From Candidatus Desulfofervidaceae bacterium (GTDB lineage Bacteria > Desulfobacterota > Desulfofervidia > Desulfofervidales > Desulfofervidaceae): a DNA stretch of 64,000 bases. The notes beneath the pieces were generated by a model that was not told the DNA's origin, ran no database searches, and saw nothing but the letters and a program-made list of their open reading frames with translations. Location: assembly GCA_027038965.1 (NCBI GenBank), contig JALWFG010000011.1, positions 1 to 64,000 on the forward strand. The letters are read 5' to 3'. The number at the start of each line of letters is the position of its first letter. The stretch's first letter is position 1. Shown one piece after another: positions 1-8,392 of this stretch. A program made the position numbers and the translations under genes.

Positions 1-1
1 A

Positions 2-720
2 GTCGCAATCCCCTCAAATCGGGTCAATGTTTCCAACGTTTAACTGGGATGCCCTCTGGGATGGGATAGGAAACAGAGGTCGCAATCCCCTCAAATCGGG
101 TCAATGTTTCCAACAGTGCAGGTTCTAAGGGTTTGTGGGACTTAGTTGCGTCGCAATCCCCTCAAATCGGGTCAATGTTTCCAACTAGAGAAAATGATGA
201 GGGACCTGTATGCCAAAGCACGTCAGGTCGCAATCCCCTCAAATCGGGTCAATGTTTCCAACAAGGAATGGTATGAAGGAAATTTTAAACACAAATATCC
301 GTCGCAATCCCCTCAAATCGGGTCAATGTTTCCAACGGGAAACAATCTTCGGGAGGTTTTAAGTGTAGCATTAACAGAGTCGCAATCCCCTCAAATCGGG
401 TCAATGTTTCCAACGTGGACAACCAATCTACTTTGCTATAAAAGCAGTGATATTGAGTCGCAATCCCCTCAAATCGGGTCAATGTTTCCAACTCAAGCTT
501 AGAATAGCAAGATATAATGGTAGTGCCTATGAAGAGTCGCAATCCCCTCAAATCGGGTCAATGTTTCCAACTCAGGGTCTATAACTTAGGAATAGAAGAA
601 GATGATGAATTAGTCGCAATCCCCTCAAATCGGGTCAATGTTTCCAACTCCATACAGAAGGAGAATTGCTTAATTGGGAATATTGTCGCAATCCCCTCAA
701 ATCGGGTCAATGTTTCCAAC
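2..720 (-). CRISPR. CRISPR array, 10 repeats and 9 spacers, type III
   Basis: Ten identical 36-nt repeats start at 2, 79, 150, 227, 301, 379, 457, 536, 613 and 685. The nine spacers are 35-43 nt long (41, 35, 41, 38, 42, 42, 43, 41, 36). On the plus strand the repeat begins GTCGCAATCCCC and ends GTTTCCAAC. On the minus strand it ends GGGGATTGCGAC, which matches, from memory, the 3' end of Thermus thermophilus type III repeats whose crRNAs carry the 8-nt handle AUUGCGAC. I therefore place transcription leftwards, with the leader at the 720 side and the newest spacer at 649-684. The leftmost repeat is not degenerate and starts at base 2, so the array very likely continues beyond the window. Open reading frames through this stretch are repeat artefacts. 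Confidence 0.97.
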
Positions 721-1039
721 AGTACCCCTTTTTTGCTTTGATTTTTAGGGCAGTTGGAAGGCCATTTTCGGAGACCTCCTCTTTAACCCCTCTTTTTTGC
801 ACTTTACATTTTTGTTAAAAATTGCAAACCACCTAAAAACCAACTAAATTTCTATGCGGGAACCGCCATGATTTTTTGGGCACTTAGGTTAAGGGGCTAG
901 GTCTCCGCAGTTTAGAATTATTCTAAACTGTTGCCTCCAAGCCTGCCCGGCTTACCAGTCGTTCCCAAACCCGATTTTCAAAAGAGCTTTACTTTAATGC
1001 CCTTATAGCATATTTTAGGGTCAGAGGGCAAGTATTTTT
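721..1039 (-). other. CRISPR leader region and 3' flank of the cas operon
   Basis: This 319-bp gene-free stretch lies between the last cas gene and the leader-proximal repeat. It is AT-rich next to the repeats. It contains a perfect 11-bp palindrome (908-930), an imperfect long inverted repeat (about 769-789 against 887-907, both with CGGAGACC and TTAACC blocks), a small hairpin AAGCC/GGCTT at 939-953 and a weak 6-bp pair (998-1003 with 1025-1030) just after the cas operon. No convincing minus-strand promoter could be fixed by eye. The leader role is inferred from array orientation and position. Confidence 0.6.
908..930. promoter_or_regulatory. Perfect 11-bp palindrome in CRISPR leader (operator candidate)
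   Basis: CAGTTTAGAAT at 908-918 and its exact complement at 920-930 are separated by one T. A 1-nt centre does not suit an RNA hairpin but does suit a site for a dimeric DNA-binding protein. It lies about 190 bp upstream of the first repeat in the transcription direction of the array. Confidence 0.5.
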
Positions 1040-2305
1040 TTAGTTTTGAAGTATTTTTTCTCTCAATACCCTTTTAAGGTTTCCTATTTGGGTTAAGGGC
1101 AGAATTTCGGTGTGCATGTGTCTGGCCCGCTTTTTTAGGCTGTCCTTGATTTCTCCTTTTTTGTCAAAGATGCTGGGTGATTGGGTGGCCAGAAAGGATT
1201 TGACCCTTAAACCAAAGTCGGATTGCAAGGCCCCAACTTTGTAGAGGATGTCCTGGTTTTTGTCGTGTCGTTGATCAAGGGATTTACATTCTACAAAATA
1301 CAGGGCGTTTTCATAAGTAAACATGACATCAAATTCGTTTTGAACCCCTTTGCGAAATAGCTGAAGGTTTAGCTGCACATCGGTCAGGCCCTCTTTTGTG
1401 AGCTCAAAGAGGGTGTTATAGACATATTCTTCAAGCCAGCCGCCGATAAAGTATTGATAGGTATCCGTGTTGAGCCTACAGTGAACCTTCTGGCCATGAG
1501 CTTTGAATCCCCAATGACGAAAGAGTGTGTGGAGGTCTTCATTAAGAAAATGGGAATAGGTAAAAGAGAAGGCAAGGCCTTGCTCTTGTTTGAGGGCATT
1601 TTGGAATTCGTTTGGACCTTTTTGTTCCAGTGTTTTTAGTTCACTCCAGATTTGCTTTAAAAATGGTTTTAACCGCGGGTAGTGGTCATAGATGAATTTG
1701 GTTTTGGCAAATCGGTCTCTGGCCAGTTTGCCCCTTTGTTCAATGCGTTTTATGTCTTGTTCGGTGATGTTTGTTATTCCTTTGGCTGTGATGCTTATGC
1801 CATAGGCTGTTAGGTATTCCACCACCCTGAGCCTGACTTCAATTGGGATGGGGGGCCTGACATTGTGGGGCGGGTAGGGAATGACAAATTCGTTTTGCGG
1901 GAAGGGGATGTAAATCATCTGGCAGGGAAGGCCCTTAAAGGCTTCATAGGCCCCAATGGACATCATTTTGGTGCCGCCGGTCAGGTTGACGATGATTTTA
2001 GAGCGGTTTAGGGAGAGCCCCTTTGTCCAATTTTTCAGTTTGTCCATACAATCTTTGACAGAGTTTTCTTCAACCTTGATTATGTCGTATTGCTCGGAAG
2101 AGAAAGGGAGGCCTTTTATCTCCAGGGCCTTTAAAATGGCCTCTACGGTGTGGTTTTGTTGCATTTTTTCTGTGCTGACAAATAGCAGTCTTTCTGGTTT
2201 AAAGTGCAAAATGGCTAGGACATTGGGAATGGTTTGCTGACTGACCAAAGAGACCATAACGCTTGCCCCGTTCAATAATTTAACCGGGCTTGCTTCTGGC
2301 ACCAT
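1040..2305 (-). CDS. CARF-domain effector nuclease, Card1/Can2 family (DUF1887)
   Basis: This is a 421-aa ancillary effector of type III CRISPR. The family binds cyclic tetra-adenylate through a CARF domain and then cuts nucleic acid with a PD-(D/E)XK domain. The CARF part is in the first roughly 170 residues: VSLVSQQTIPN at the start, LLFVSTEK, and the typical NLTGGTKMM loop. After a linker of helices, the nuclease part shows GGWLEEYVY, then NEFDVMF and LYFVECKS, that is, the E..D...ExK residues. An internal ATG at 2257 would still keep the CARF fold, but the start at 2305 has GGGAGGT five bases upstream, so I keep it. It is the last gene of the cas10-csm operon, three bases after csx20. Activation by Cas10-made cyclic oligoadenylate is inferred from the family and from the intact GGDD upstream. 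Confidence 0.92.
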   Translation of the reverse strand: MVPEASPVKLLNGASVMVSLVSQQTIPNVLAILHFKPERLLFVSTEKMQQNHTVEAILKALEIKGLPFSSEQYDIIKVEENSVKDCMDKLKNWTKGLSLNRSKIIVNLTGGTKMMSIGAYEAFKGLPCQMIYIPFPQNEFVIPYPPHNVRPPIPIEVRLRVVEYLTAYGISITAKGITNITEQDIKRIEQRGKLARDRFAKTKFIYDHYPRLKPFLKQIWSELKTLEQKGPNEFQNALKQEQGLAFSFTYSHFLNEDLHTLFRHWGFKAHGQKVHCRLNTDTYQYFIGGWLEEYVYNTLFELTKEGLTDVQLNLQLFRKGVQNEFDVMFTYENALYFVECKSLDQRHDKNQDILYKVGALQSDFGLRVKSFLATQSPSIFDKKGEIKDSLKKRARHMHTEILPLTQIGNLKRVLREKILQN

Positions 2306-2308
2306 CTT

Positions 2309-2698
2309 TTACCTCCCGTATTGTCTAAAGCCTTTATGCTTAAAGACCCTCTGAACGATTGTCTCCTGTCCTCGCAAAGTTTCTTTGACTATCCTTTCTG
2401 TGGTGGCATAGATGGGAGTAAGCTTCAGGGAAAGGGCATAGCCTACCATCAGGTAGGTGGCTCCATAATCGCCCTGAATTAAAGCCAAATCGCCTGGCCT
2501 TGCATTTTGTTTAAGCCAATGTTTAATCGGTTCTAAGTAGCCGTTTAATTCAGATAAATCTGGCGGAATGTTTGACCACAGAAATTGGAGCCTAGCTGGC
2601 AAGGGGATGATATTTTCTACCTGCCAGTTTTCCTTTAAATCCCCTGCCTGCTCAGGGGTCAGTTTATGTGAGAAGAGCAAAAAGCAACTTTTACCCAT
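2309..2698 (-). CDS. csx20: CRISPR-associated protein Csx20 (probable ring nuclease)
   Basis: The product is a small 129-aa protein between csm5 and the CARF nuclease gene. I recognise the Csx20 pattern: FLLFSHKLTPEQ near the N-terminus, then ENIIPLPARLQFLWSNIPPD, RPGDLALIQGDYGAT, and the C-terminal HKGFRQYGR. Csx20 is a type III ancillary family grouped with Csx15 and Csx16 as cyclic-oligoadenylate binders or ring nucleases that switch the signal off; no activity can be read from the sequence. I set the start at the ATG at 2698, which overlaps the csm5 stop by 8 nt. A longer frame from 2776 would need an 86-nt overlap and adds unrelated residues. It probably tunes the downstream Card1/Can2 nuclease. 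Confidence 0.8.
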   Translation of the reverse strand: MGKSCFLLFSHKLTPEQAGDLKENWQVENIIPLPARLQFLWSNIPPDLSELNGYLEPIKHWLKQNARPGDLALIQGDYGATYLMVGYALSLKLTPIYATTERIVKETLRGQETIVQRVFKHKGFRQYGR

Positions 2699-3800
2699 TT
2701 GTTTCCAATAAGCACCAGGCCATGGGCATGTTGTCCAGGGCCCAGATGGTGGTTTGAAAATCTTTGCCTCCAACAATTTTTCTAAAGCCTGCTATGGTTA
2801 CCGCTGCCGCCCCACTGTGTTTGCCCAGTTTGATAAAACAGGCCTGTTTTAGTTTGGGATTGTTTAGTTTTTCAGGCAAAGGTGCCCACATCTGGTAATC
2901 CTTGGTGGTGGCGGCCGAGATGTGAAACCGCTCTTTTTCTTCGGCCCAGATGTTTTGGTAGTGATAGCGGCAGGCCGTAATGAGGGTCTTTTGGTCCAGA
3001 CTTGTCTTTAAACCCGTTATTTGAGCATATTGCCTTTCAAAGAGGGCCTTGTGAATAGTGATGGTGCCGGTGAATGCGGCCCCTGGGGCAATGTATTCCA
3101 TTTTTACCGGAATGCCTTGGGCGTGTTTTTGGGTCTGAAATGACTTGAGGTTATAGGAGATGTCTATTTTGATATTGCCTTTTGTCATTTTTAGATCCGA
3201 GACCTTTAGGGCCCGAAAGGGGTCAGAACAGGTGTCATTGGCAGAGGCCTTTTTTAAGATACATTGCTCTAAAATGCGGGCCTTGTTTTGGCGGGGCTTG
3301 TCTGAATGGTCTGCCAGGCATTGCTTAACCGCCCCTTTTTGGGACTGACACAGATAGTTCAAAATGGCCGTCCTTAAACTACCTTTCAAAGAAGAACCAG
3401 GAATAAAAACCTGATGGTTTAAAGGATTTCTAGGCAGTTTGGCGATGGCCAGAGAGGCAATGACCGCAGTTTCAATCTGGGCGTAATCGCTTAAATTTTG
3501 GGAATAATTTTCTGCCACTGCTTGGGATACCTTGACTTTGTAAACCGAAAATTCGGGTCTAAAGTGGTCATAGATGAATTGCCTGATTTTAAATATGCCC
3601 TCTGGGCTTGAGATATTGCACAAAAACAGAAAGTGTTGATATTTACCTTCTTTAATAAGGTAATCCATAAAGGCATCTCTGTTGAGCACATGGAGGTAGC
3701 CGTCTTTTATGACATATTCGGTGGGGATGTAGTCTTCGCCTGTGCCCACATGGACCGGGCTCAAGACCGTTAAGGTGATAGGTATCCTTTGTTCAAACAT
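2691..3800 (-). CDS. csm5: Type III-A effector subunit Csm5 (RAMP)
   Basis: This 369-aa Cas7-like RAMP protein caps the 3' end of the crRNA in the Csm complex. Support comes from the N-terminal strand followed by LSPVHVGTGEDYIP, the glycine-rich loop FIPGSSLKGSLRTAIL near residue 150, and its fixed place after csm4. The start ATG at 3800 overlaps the csm4 stop by 8 nt, indicating translational coupling. Length is usual for the family. Nothing suggests damage. Confidence 0.93.
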   Translation of the reverse strand: MFEQRIPITLTVLSPVHVGTGEDYIPTEYVIKDGYLHVLNRDAFMDYLIKEGKYQHFLFLCNISSPEGIFKIRQFIYDHFRPEFSVYKVKVSQAVAENYSQNLSDYAQIETAVIASLAIAKLPRNPLNHQVFIPGSSLKGSLRTAILNYLCQSQKGAVKQCLADHSDKPRQNKARILEQCILKKASANDTCSDPFRALKVSDLKMTKGNIKIDISYNLKSFQTQKHAQGIPVKMEYIAPGAAFTGTITIHKALFERQYAQITGLKTSLDQKTLITACRYHYQNIWAEEKERFHISAATTKDYQMWAPLPEKLNNPKLKQACFIKLGKHSGAAAVTIAGFRKIVGGKDFQTTIWALDNMPMAWCLLETNG

Positions 3801-4689
3801 CCTTTTCTCCCTCTAGATGAATAAAAAGGGGTAGCATAAGGCCGCTGTGGAGGTGATTGCCCCTGTTGGGGGAAAGGCTAAGCAGTTGCCCATAGACCTC
3901 TTTTATTTCATTGACAAAGAAGACAGAGCCGGGAATGGTAAGGATAATCGGGTTTTTAAAGGGATTGGCAGCAATGGCCAGATAGCCGCCGTGTTTGGGA
4001 AATTTGGTAATGGTTTTGAAATAGCCCCTTTTTATAGAGCTGTCCGGAAGGCCGTGGGAGAGGGACATGAAACTTTTGCAATCTGGCCTTGGCCTTAAAA
4101 TCTCAGGAGATGTTTCGCACTCTTTGATTTCAAATCTTCCCTTGCCAGTAGAGGCATCTTTGCCATAACCTGCCTTGCCCATGTTTGTTAAGACTTCGTA
4201 TATTTCCTCTTTTTTTATGAGGTGGCTCTGATACTTGAGATAGACATCAAAACAAAGGCCTTCTTCAAAGAAAGTTTCTTCAGTGGAATAGAGATGGGAA
4301 GTTTGGTTGGAAAGGCGGTTAATGGTGTTTTTGAAAATCCGCTTTTGTTTCAAGGGGAGATTGAGGAAGTCCTCCTCAGTCAAATTTTGAAAGAGTCTGG
4401 TTTCAGTTAAGGGATGGGTGTTTAACAGGGTGTCTTTTCTGACAAAAGACAATTTTTTATGCCGTTTATCGGCCTGTCCTTGAGGTTTGAGTAGTGGTTT
4501 GGGCAGAAAACCGCTTGGAAATCCATCTGAAAAGGCAATGAAGGGCTCAGGATTTTGCAGACATTTCTCAAGGCGGCGTTCCCCATAGAGCTCCACAAAC
4601 TGCCAGCAGAAGTTTCCAAACAGAGTATCGCTCATTAGGGGTGAAGCAAAGGAGGACCTGGGCTTGAGGGTAATCTTTAAAGACTCCAT
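3793..4689 (-). CDS. csm4: Type III-A effector subunit Csm4 (Cas5-like RAMP)
   Basis: This 298-aa subunit holds the 5' crRNA handle and bridges Cas10 to the Csm3 backbone. Features seen: an N-terminal RAMP strand (SLKITLKPRSSFASPLMSDT), the conserved segment DTLFGNFCWQFVE, GLCFDVYLKY in the middle, and glycine-rich GYGKDASTGKGRFEI, a hallmark of Csm4. I choose ATG at 4689, one base after the csm3 stop and preceded by GAGG. A TTG 12 bases upstream would be the alternative. Confidence 0.93.
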   Translation of the reverse strand: MESLKITLKPRSSFASPLMSDTLFGNFCWQFVELYGERRLEKCLQNPEPFIAFSDGFPSGFLPKPLLKPQGQADKRHKKLSFVRKDTLLNTHPLTETRLFQNLTEEDFLNLPLKQKRIFKNTINRLSNQTSHLYSTEETFFEEGLCFDVYLKYQSHLIKKEEIYEVLTNMGKAGYGKDASTGKGRFEIKECETSPEILRPRPDCKSFMSLSHGLPDSSIKRGYFKTITKFPKHGGYLAIAANPFKNPIILTIPGSVFFVNEIKEVYGQLLSLSPNRGNHLHSGLMLPLFIHLEGEKDV

Positions 4690-4690
4690 C

Positions 4691-5395
4691 TTAATCCTCA
4701 AACAGGGTCAGGTTGTTGAATTGCTCTGCCATTTGAGGGTCGTCAAATGAAAATTGGATTCTGCCATATCCCCTTGAGCCACAGCCACCCAGGGCATCCA
4801 TTTCTAAAAGCTTCAGGGCCTGCAGCAGATATTTAAAATTCTCACGGTCCACTTGGCCGTTATCACCGTTAATGTCCATGATTTTATAATGAATTACAAA
4901 TTCAAACTCTGCTCCAGCCGGCACCCTTTCCATGTGTCTGGGACCACCGCCGCCTGAGGTGCCTTTGATACGGTCAATGGTTACCTCTATCTTTTCCTCA
5001 GTCAGGGCGTTGTATCTCCTGAGTTTATCTTTGCTGGCCTCGCTTAAAAAGCAGTCCCGAAACAGGGCTCGGGAAGGCCCTTCATTATAGCCCTCGGCCT
5101 CGGCCCCGGAGATGCCAAAGATGCGACAGATGGCCTTACCCTTGTCATCATCAGGCCTATCCCAGGGTTTTCCCTCTGGGTCTATTTTACCCAGATACCA
5201 CTCCAGCAACGACCGGACCTTGCCCTTTAAGGACGAACCAGGAATGTAGGGCTCCTTTGTGAATGGATGTCTGATAACAGGATTGTCAATGCCCCCAATC
5301 CTTATTTCATCACTACCTGCTCCAATGTGCAGACCCGTAAGGAGTTTAATCGTGCCCTTTATTTCTTTAATGTCAAGCAGGCGATAGCTCTCCAT
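4691..5395 (-). CDS. csm3: Type III-A backbone subunit and RNase Csm3 (Cas7)
   Basis: This 234-aa backbone RAMP forms the filament along the crRNA and cuts target RNA every 6 nt. The N-terminus reads LLTGLHIGAGSDE, then GGIDNPVIRHP, where Asp37 corresponds by position to the catalytic aspartate known in Streptococcus Csm3 (Asp33). The loop YIPGSSLKGKVRSLLEW and the C-terminal LGGCGSRGYGRIQF are typical. The start is the ATG at 5395 with GGAGGAA upstream; a longer frame from 5446 would run into csm2. Target RNA cleavage is therefore expected to be intact. Confidence 0.95.
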   Translation of the reverse strand: MESYRLLDIKEIKGTIKLLTGLHIGAGSDEIRIGGIDNPVIRHPFTKEPYIPGSSLKGKVRSLLEWYLGKIDPEGKPWDRPDDDKGKAICRIFGISGAEAEGYNEGPSRALFRDCFLSEASKDKLRRYNALTEEKIEVTIDRIKGTSGGGGPRHMERVPAGAEFEFVIHYKIMDINGDNGQVDRENFKYLLQALKLLEMDALGGCGSRGYGRIQFSFDDPQMAEQFNNLTLFED

Positions 5396-5408
5396 TAATA
5401 TTCCTCCT

Positions 5409-5858
5409 TTATCTGTTTTGATATCTTGACTTGTTGGCAGTGGCAAAGGCTACAATGGCCTCAAATAAATCACAAAAGGCGTCAAAGTCCCCTTTTTGGT
5501 TGACCTTATCAAGTTGTTTTTCTATAAAAATTTTAAAGTTTTTAGTAGCCCGCTTGCGGGCCTCGGCGTAAGTGGCCATTGCCTTCATCATTTTAATATA
5601 AGGCAACTGCCGTTTGAATTCTTCTTCAGGATTGTCTCTGGTTTCAATGCGTTGCTTGATGACAAGAAGATAATTATAAAATTTTCGCAGTTGGTGAATG
5701 CTCATTTTCTTCTCTGTTGCAAACCAATCCGATAGCCTGTGGGCATCTTCAGAAAGTAATTGTGGCCGTAGATACTTCTTTTCTTGATCAGCAAAGAATT
5801 CTATTGGTAAACGAACATCTTCTCCCTGTCTGGAGTAATGTTGTCTATTGGGGGTCAT
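5409..5858 (-). CDS. csm2: Type III-A small subunit Csm2 (Cas11)
   Basis: This 149-aa, mostly helical, charged protein follows cas10 with a 4-nt ATGA overlap. It forms the inner belly filament of the Csm complex. The pattern seen in the family is present: WFATEKKMSIHQLRKFYNYL, then LPYIKMMKAMATYAEARK, and a C-terminal FCDLFEAIVAFATANKS. There are no catalytic residues, as expected for this subunit. Confidence 0.93.
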   Translation of the reverse strand: MTPNRQHYSRQGEDVRLPIEFFADQEKKYLRPQLLSEDAHRLSDWFATEKKMSIHQLRKFYNYLLVIKQRIETRDNPEEEFKRQLPYIKMMKAMATYAEARKRATKNFKIFIEKQLDKVNQKGDFDAFCDLFEAIVAFATANKSRYQNR

Positions 5859-8305
5859 TTCCTTTTCCTCCTTTTGTAAATTGCTATTGAAAGGGGTATG
5901 GTTAACTTGGATTTATAGGCCTCTATCCAGTTATTTCCAATATCCAAAAGCCTTTCATAATAAGGTTTTTTACCAAAGTTTCTGGCCGTTATATAGGCAA
6001 AAATGGCCCGCCATTTAGCAAATTGCGGGGTTTCAGACATCTTTTCGGCCCAATCGGATAAGGTGAGCAGGCGATAAAAATAGGCCGTTGGCAATGGTTC
6101 AATCTGTTCAATTTGGTCTATTTCGGCTTCAAACAAAGAGAGATTCTTAAATTCCTTCCAATCTAATGTTTGTTGAAAGATGGTAATGGCGTTTTTGTCC
6201 CGGCGTTGTTTTGAGGCCTCAAGTGCCCTTTCTGCCTCTTCGGCCATTTGCCTTACTGGCACCATCGGTTTGGCCAGGATAAGCCCGGCTGAAATCGTGA
6301 TGTCTTCATTATGGCACACATATCGTTTAAAGTGTGTTCCGATTTCTTCCTGGGCAAATTGGTAAATCTGGGTATAGGGGCCGATGAGAAAAAGGTCGTC
6401 TCCGCCGGTGAAAACTGTATAAATTTCAGGATATCTTTTGGTGGCTATGTAAGGGATATATAAAGAGAAAAAGGCATCCAGCATGCGACTGAGGTAGGCA
6501 TAGCGCGAGGCGGTCAGAAGCTGTCCTTGGTCTCTTTTTAGGCCCTCTTTAAAGATAAGTCCTAGATTATCTACATCGGCCTTGAATATTCCTAAAAATG
6601 GGCTGCCTATTCGGTTACCTTTTCTGTCCAAGGTTAGGGCATCGCAGGCCAAATGATAAAAGGTCTTGATACTGCCTGCCTTGTAGTCCTGGGGGAGTTT
6701 TTCCTTTTTAAGGTCTTTATACCTTTTTTCCTGCCACTCATTGGCTTTGAACTTGGGCACTTGTTTGGCGATATGTTTTAAAGGATATCCCTTAAAACCC
6801 GTTTCTGGACTGAGCTGATAGACCAGGCCGGTTTGGGCAGCAGCATTATCTTTCCCAAATTCAAACCCATAATTGCCTATAATCCGATACTTCAAATTCT
6901 CACCCAGGGTGATGAATTCTTCTTTAACTAGCCTTTCACCTATTTCCTTAAAGGCCAAGCAATCCTCACAAATGGGCATTTCATCATCTATTTGTTTGGT
7001 CTTTGGATGTTTGCCACAAATGGCACAGATATCCTCAGAAGACCTTATTCTATCAAGATAGTCGTTAAAGACAAACAATTGGGGATCAAGATCAAGGGGG
7101 CTTAGCTTTTCCTCTTCAAGTTTTAAGGCCAGATTGGTCATAAAAGAGGCGTATCTGTCAGACTTGAATTCCTCAGTGCTAGCTCTCAACCAGGCCAGAC
7201 AAAAGTTGACCTCTCCATAGAATCTTTTGTGAAAGGTCCTTCTGATTTCCTGCTTTAATTCTTGGAGATGTTCATCAATGTTATCCAGATTAGGGGCTAA
7301 GACAAGAAATTTACCAGCGGCTGTGCTCAGTATAGAGGCGGGGTTTAGACCGAACTTCTGGATAACAAGGTAAGCGGCTGTCTCTGTGGCCAAGGACACA
7401 AAAAAGGACTTGGCCCTTAAAATCTTGGCTGCATACTTGTTGGCACTACCGCCCTGATCAAAGATGAAGGACTGAATTCCTGAGAAATCACCGACAATAA
7501 AAACAAATGGCTTGTCCTGGGTATGTTCCAAATAATTGAGACTGCATCTTTGAAGTTGGCCTTTGGCTTCATAATAGCCAAACAAGGCCGTCGCAATGGC
7601 CGCAGTGGTGGTCAAATGGTCGTACAACGGAATGTCAGGCACAGTCTTGATGGTGGCTGAGGGAATACACCAGGTGTAAACCTCTAGCAATGACCTGACG
7701 GCATTAAAAAAGGTATTAAAATTAGTGTATTTTATCCTTTTGAAGTCTCTCTCAAAATTATGCCATAGCCTTTGGTATTCCTCTTGACACTTCTCACCTT
7801 TTAAGTTTTTAAAAAGAGATTTCTCTTGAGGAAAGATCTTTTCAGGACTAAATGGAACCAGGGGATATAAAAATTCTTCTTTATAACAATCATGCCTTTT
7901 AAGACTTATTTCCTCAAAAATAGGTTTTAACCTAACGCAACGAAACCGCTTGACATCTTCTTCTTGCCCTAATTTGTCATAATGTTTTCTATCTAATCCG
8001 GCGCTCAAGCGATCAGCTACAGCAATGATGGATTCATAAGGGTTGGATGGATTGTGATGTCTGGCGGCCAGATTAATCAAGGCAGTTTCATCGTTAGTGG
8101 GACCTTCATTAAAAACACCCTCATTTTCTTCAAAAAAGCGGTAGGTGTAAAGGGCATGGGGATAACTATACTCCTTGGGGATATAATCATGCCAATTGCC
8201 CGGACGCTTAATTTCTAACCCGGTTCTTTGATAAAATTTGCCGATGTCATGTAACAACGCCGCCAAAGAAATTTTGTCAATCAACCTCAACCTGAAATCC
8301 TCCAC
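5855..8305 (-). CDS. csm1: Cas10/Csm1, HD nuclease and cyclic oligoadenylate synthase
   Basis: This is the large 816-aa subunit of the type III-A effector. The N-terminal HD domain has LLHDIGKFYQR, with His19-Asp20 intact, so DNase activity is possible. The first palm-like part contains GDFSGIQSFIF. A zinc ribbon with CAIC and CEDC lies near residues 423-446. The cyclase palm has FTGGDDLFLIG, with GGDD at residues 634-637, so cyclic oligoadenylate synthesis is expected. The start is GTG at 8305, only about 11 nt after the predicted transcription start and without a Shine-Dalgarno. It begins a tightly overlapping seven-gene operon. Confidence 0.97.
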   Translation of the reverse strand: MEDFRLRLIDKISLAALLHDIGKFYQRTGLEIKRPGNWHDYIPKEYSYPHALYTYRFFEENEGVFNEGPTNDETALINLAARHHNPSNPYESIIAVADRLSAGLDRKHYDKLGQEEDVKRFRCVRLKPIFEEISLKRHDCYKEEFLYPLVPFSPEKIFPQEKSLFKNLKGEKCQEEYQRLWHNFERDFKRIKYTNFNTFFNAVRSLLEVYTWCIPSATIKTVPDIPLYDHLTTTAAIATALFGYYEAKGQLQRCSLNYLEHTQDKPFVFIVGDFSGIQSFIFDQGGSANKYAAKILRAKSFFVSLATETAAYLVIQKFGLNPASILSTAAGKFLVLAPNLDNIDEHLQELKQEIRRTFHKRFYGEVNFCLAWLRASTEEFKSDRYASFMTNLALKLEEEKLSPLDLDPQLFVFNDYLDRIRSSEDICAICGKHPKTKQIDDEMPICEDCLAFKEIGERLVKEEFITLGENLKYRIIGNYGFEFGKDNAAAQTGLVYQLSPETGFKGYPLKHIAKQVPKFKANEWQEKRYKDLKKEKLPQDYKAGSIKTFYHLACDALTLDRKGNRIGSPFLGIFKADVDNLGLIFKEGLKRDQGQLLTASRYAYLSRMLDAFFSLYIPYIATKRYPEIYTVFTGGDDLFLIGPYTQIYQFAQEEIGTHFKRYVCHNEDITISAGLILAKPMVPVRQMAEEAERALEASKQRRDKNAITIFQQTLDWKEFKNLSLFEAEIDQIEQIEPLPTAYFYRLLTLSDWAEKMSETPQFAKWRAIFAYITARNFGKKPYYERLLDIGNNWIEAYKSKLTIPLSIAIYKRRKRK

Positions 8306-8322
8306 TTATCTATCTATCGTCA

Positions 8323-8351
8323 ATAATATTTTTGACATGAAAAATAGTCAA
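8323..8351 (-). promoter_or_regulatory. Promoter of the cas10-csm operon
   Basis: On the minus strand the -35 box TTGACT (8346-8351) and the -10 box TATTAT (8323-8328) are separated by exactly 17 bp. The start would fall near 8316, about 11 nt before the GTG of cas10. This is the best sigma-70-type match in the CRISPR locus. Confidence 0.75.
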
Positions 8352-8392
8352 GAAAAATTTTAATATTTTTTTACCCAAGGCCAAACAGGGCC

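Noticed and set aside
146-741. Open frames of 74-118 codons within the CRISPR array on both strands
   Set aside because: They consist of the repeat translated again and again plus spacers; no ribosome site and no protein family.
2698-2776. Longer csx20 frame starting at 2776
   Set aside because: It would overlap csm5 by 86 nt; the ATG at 2698 gives an 8-nt overlap and the correct family start.
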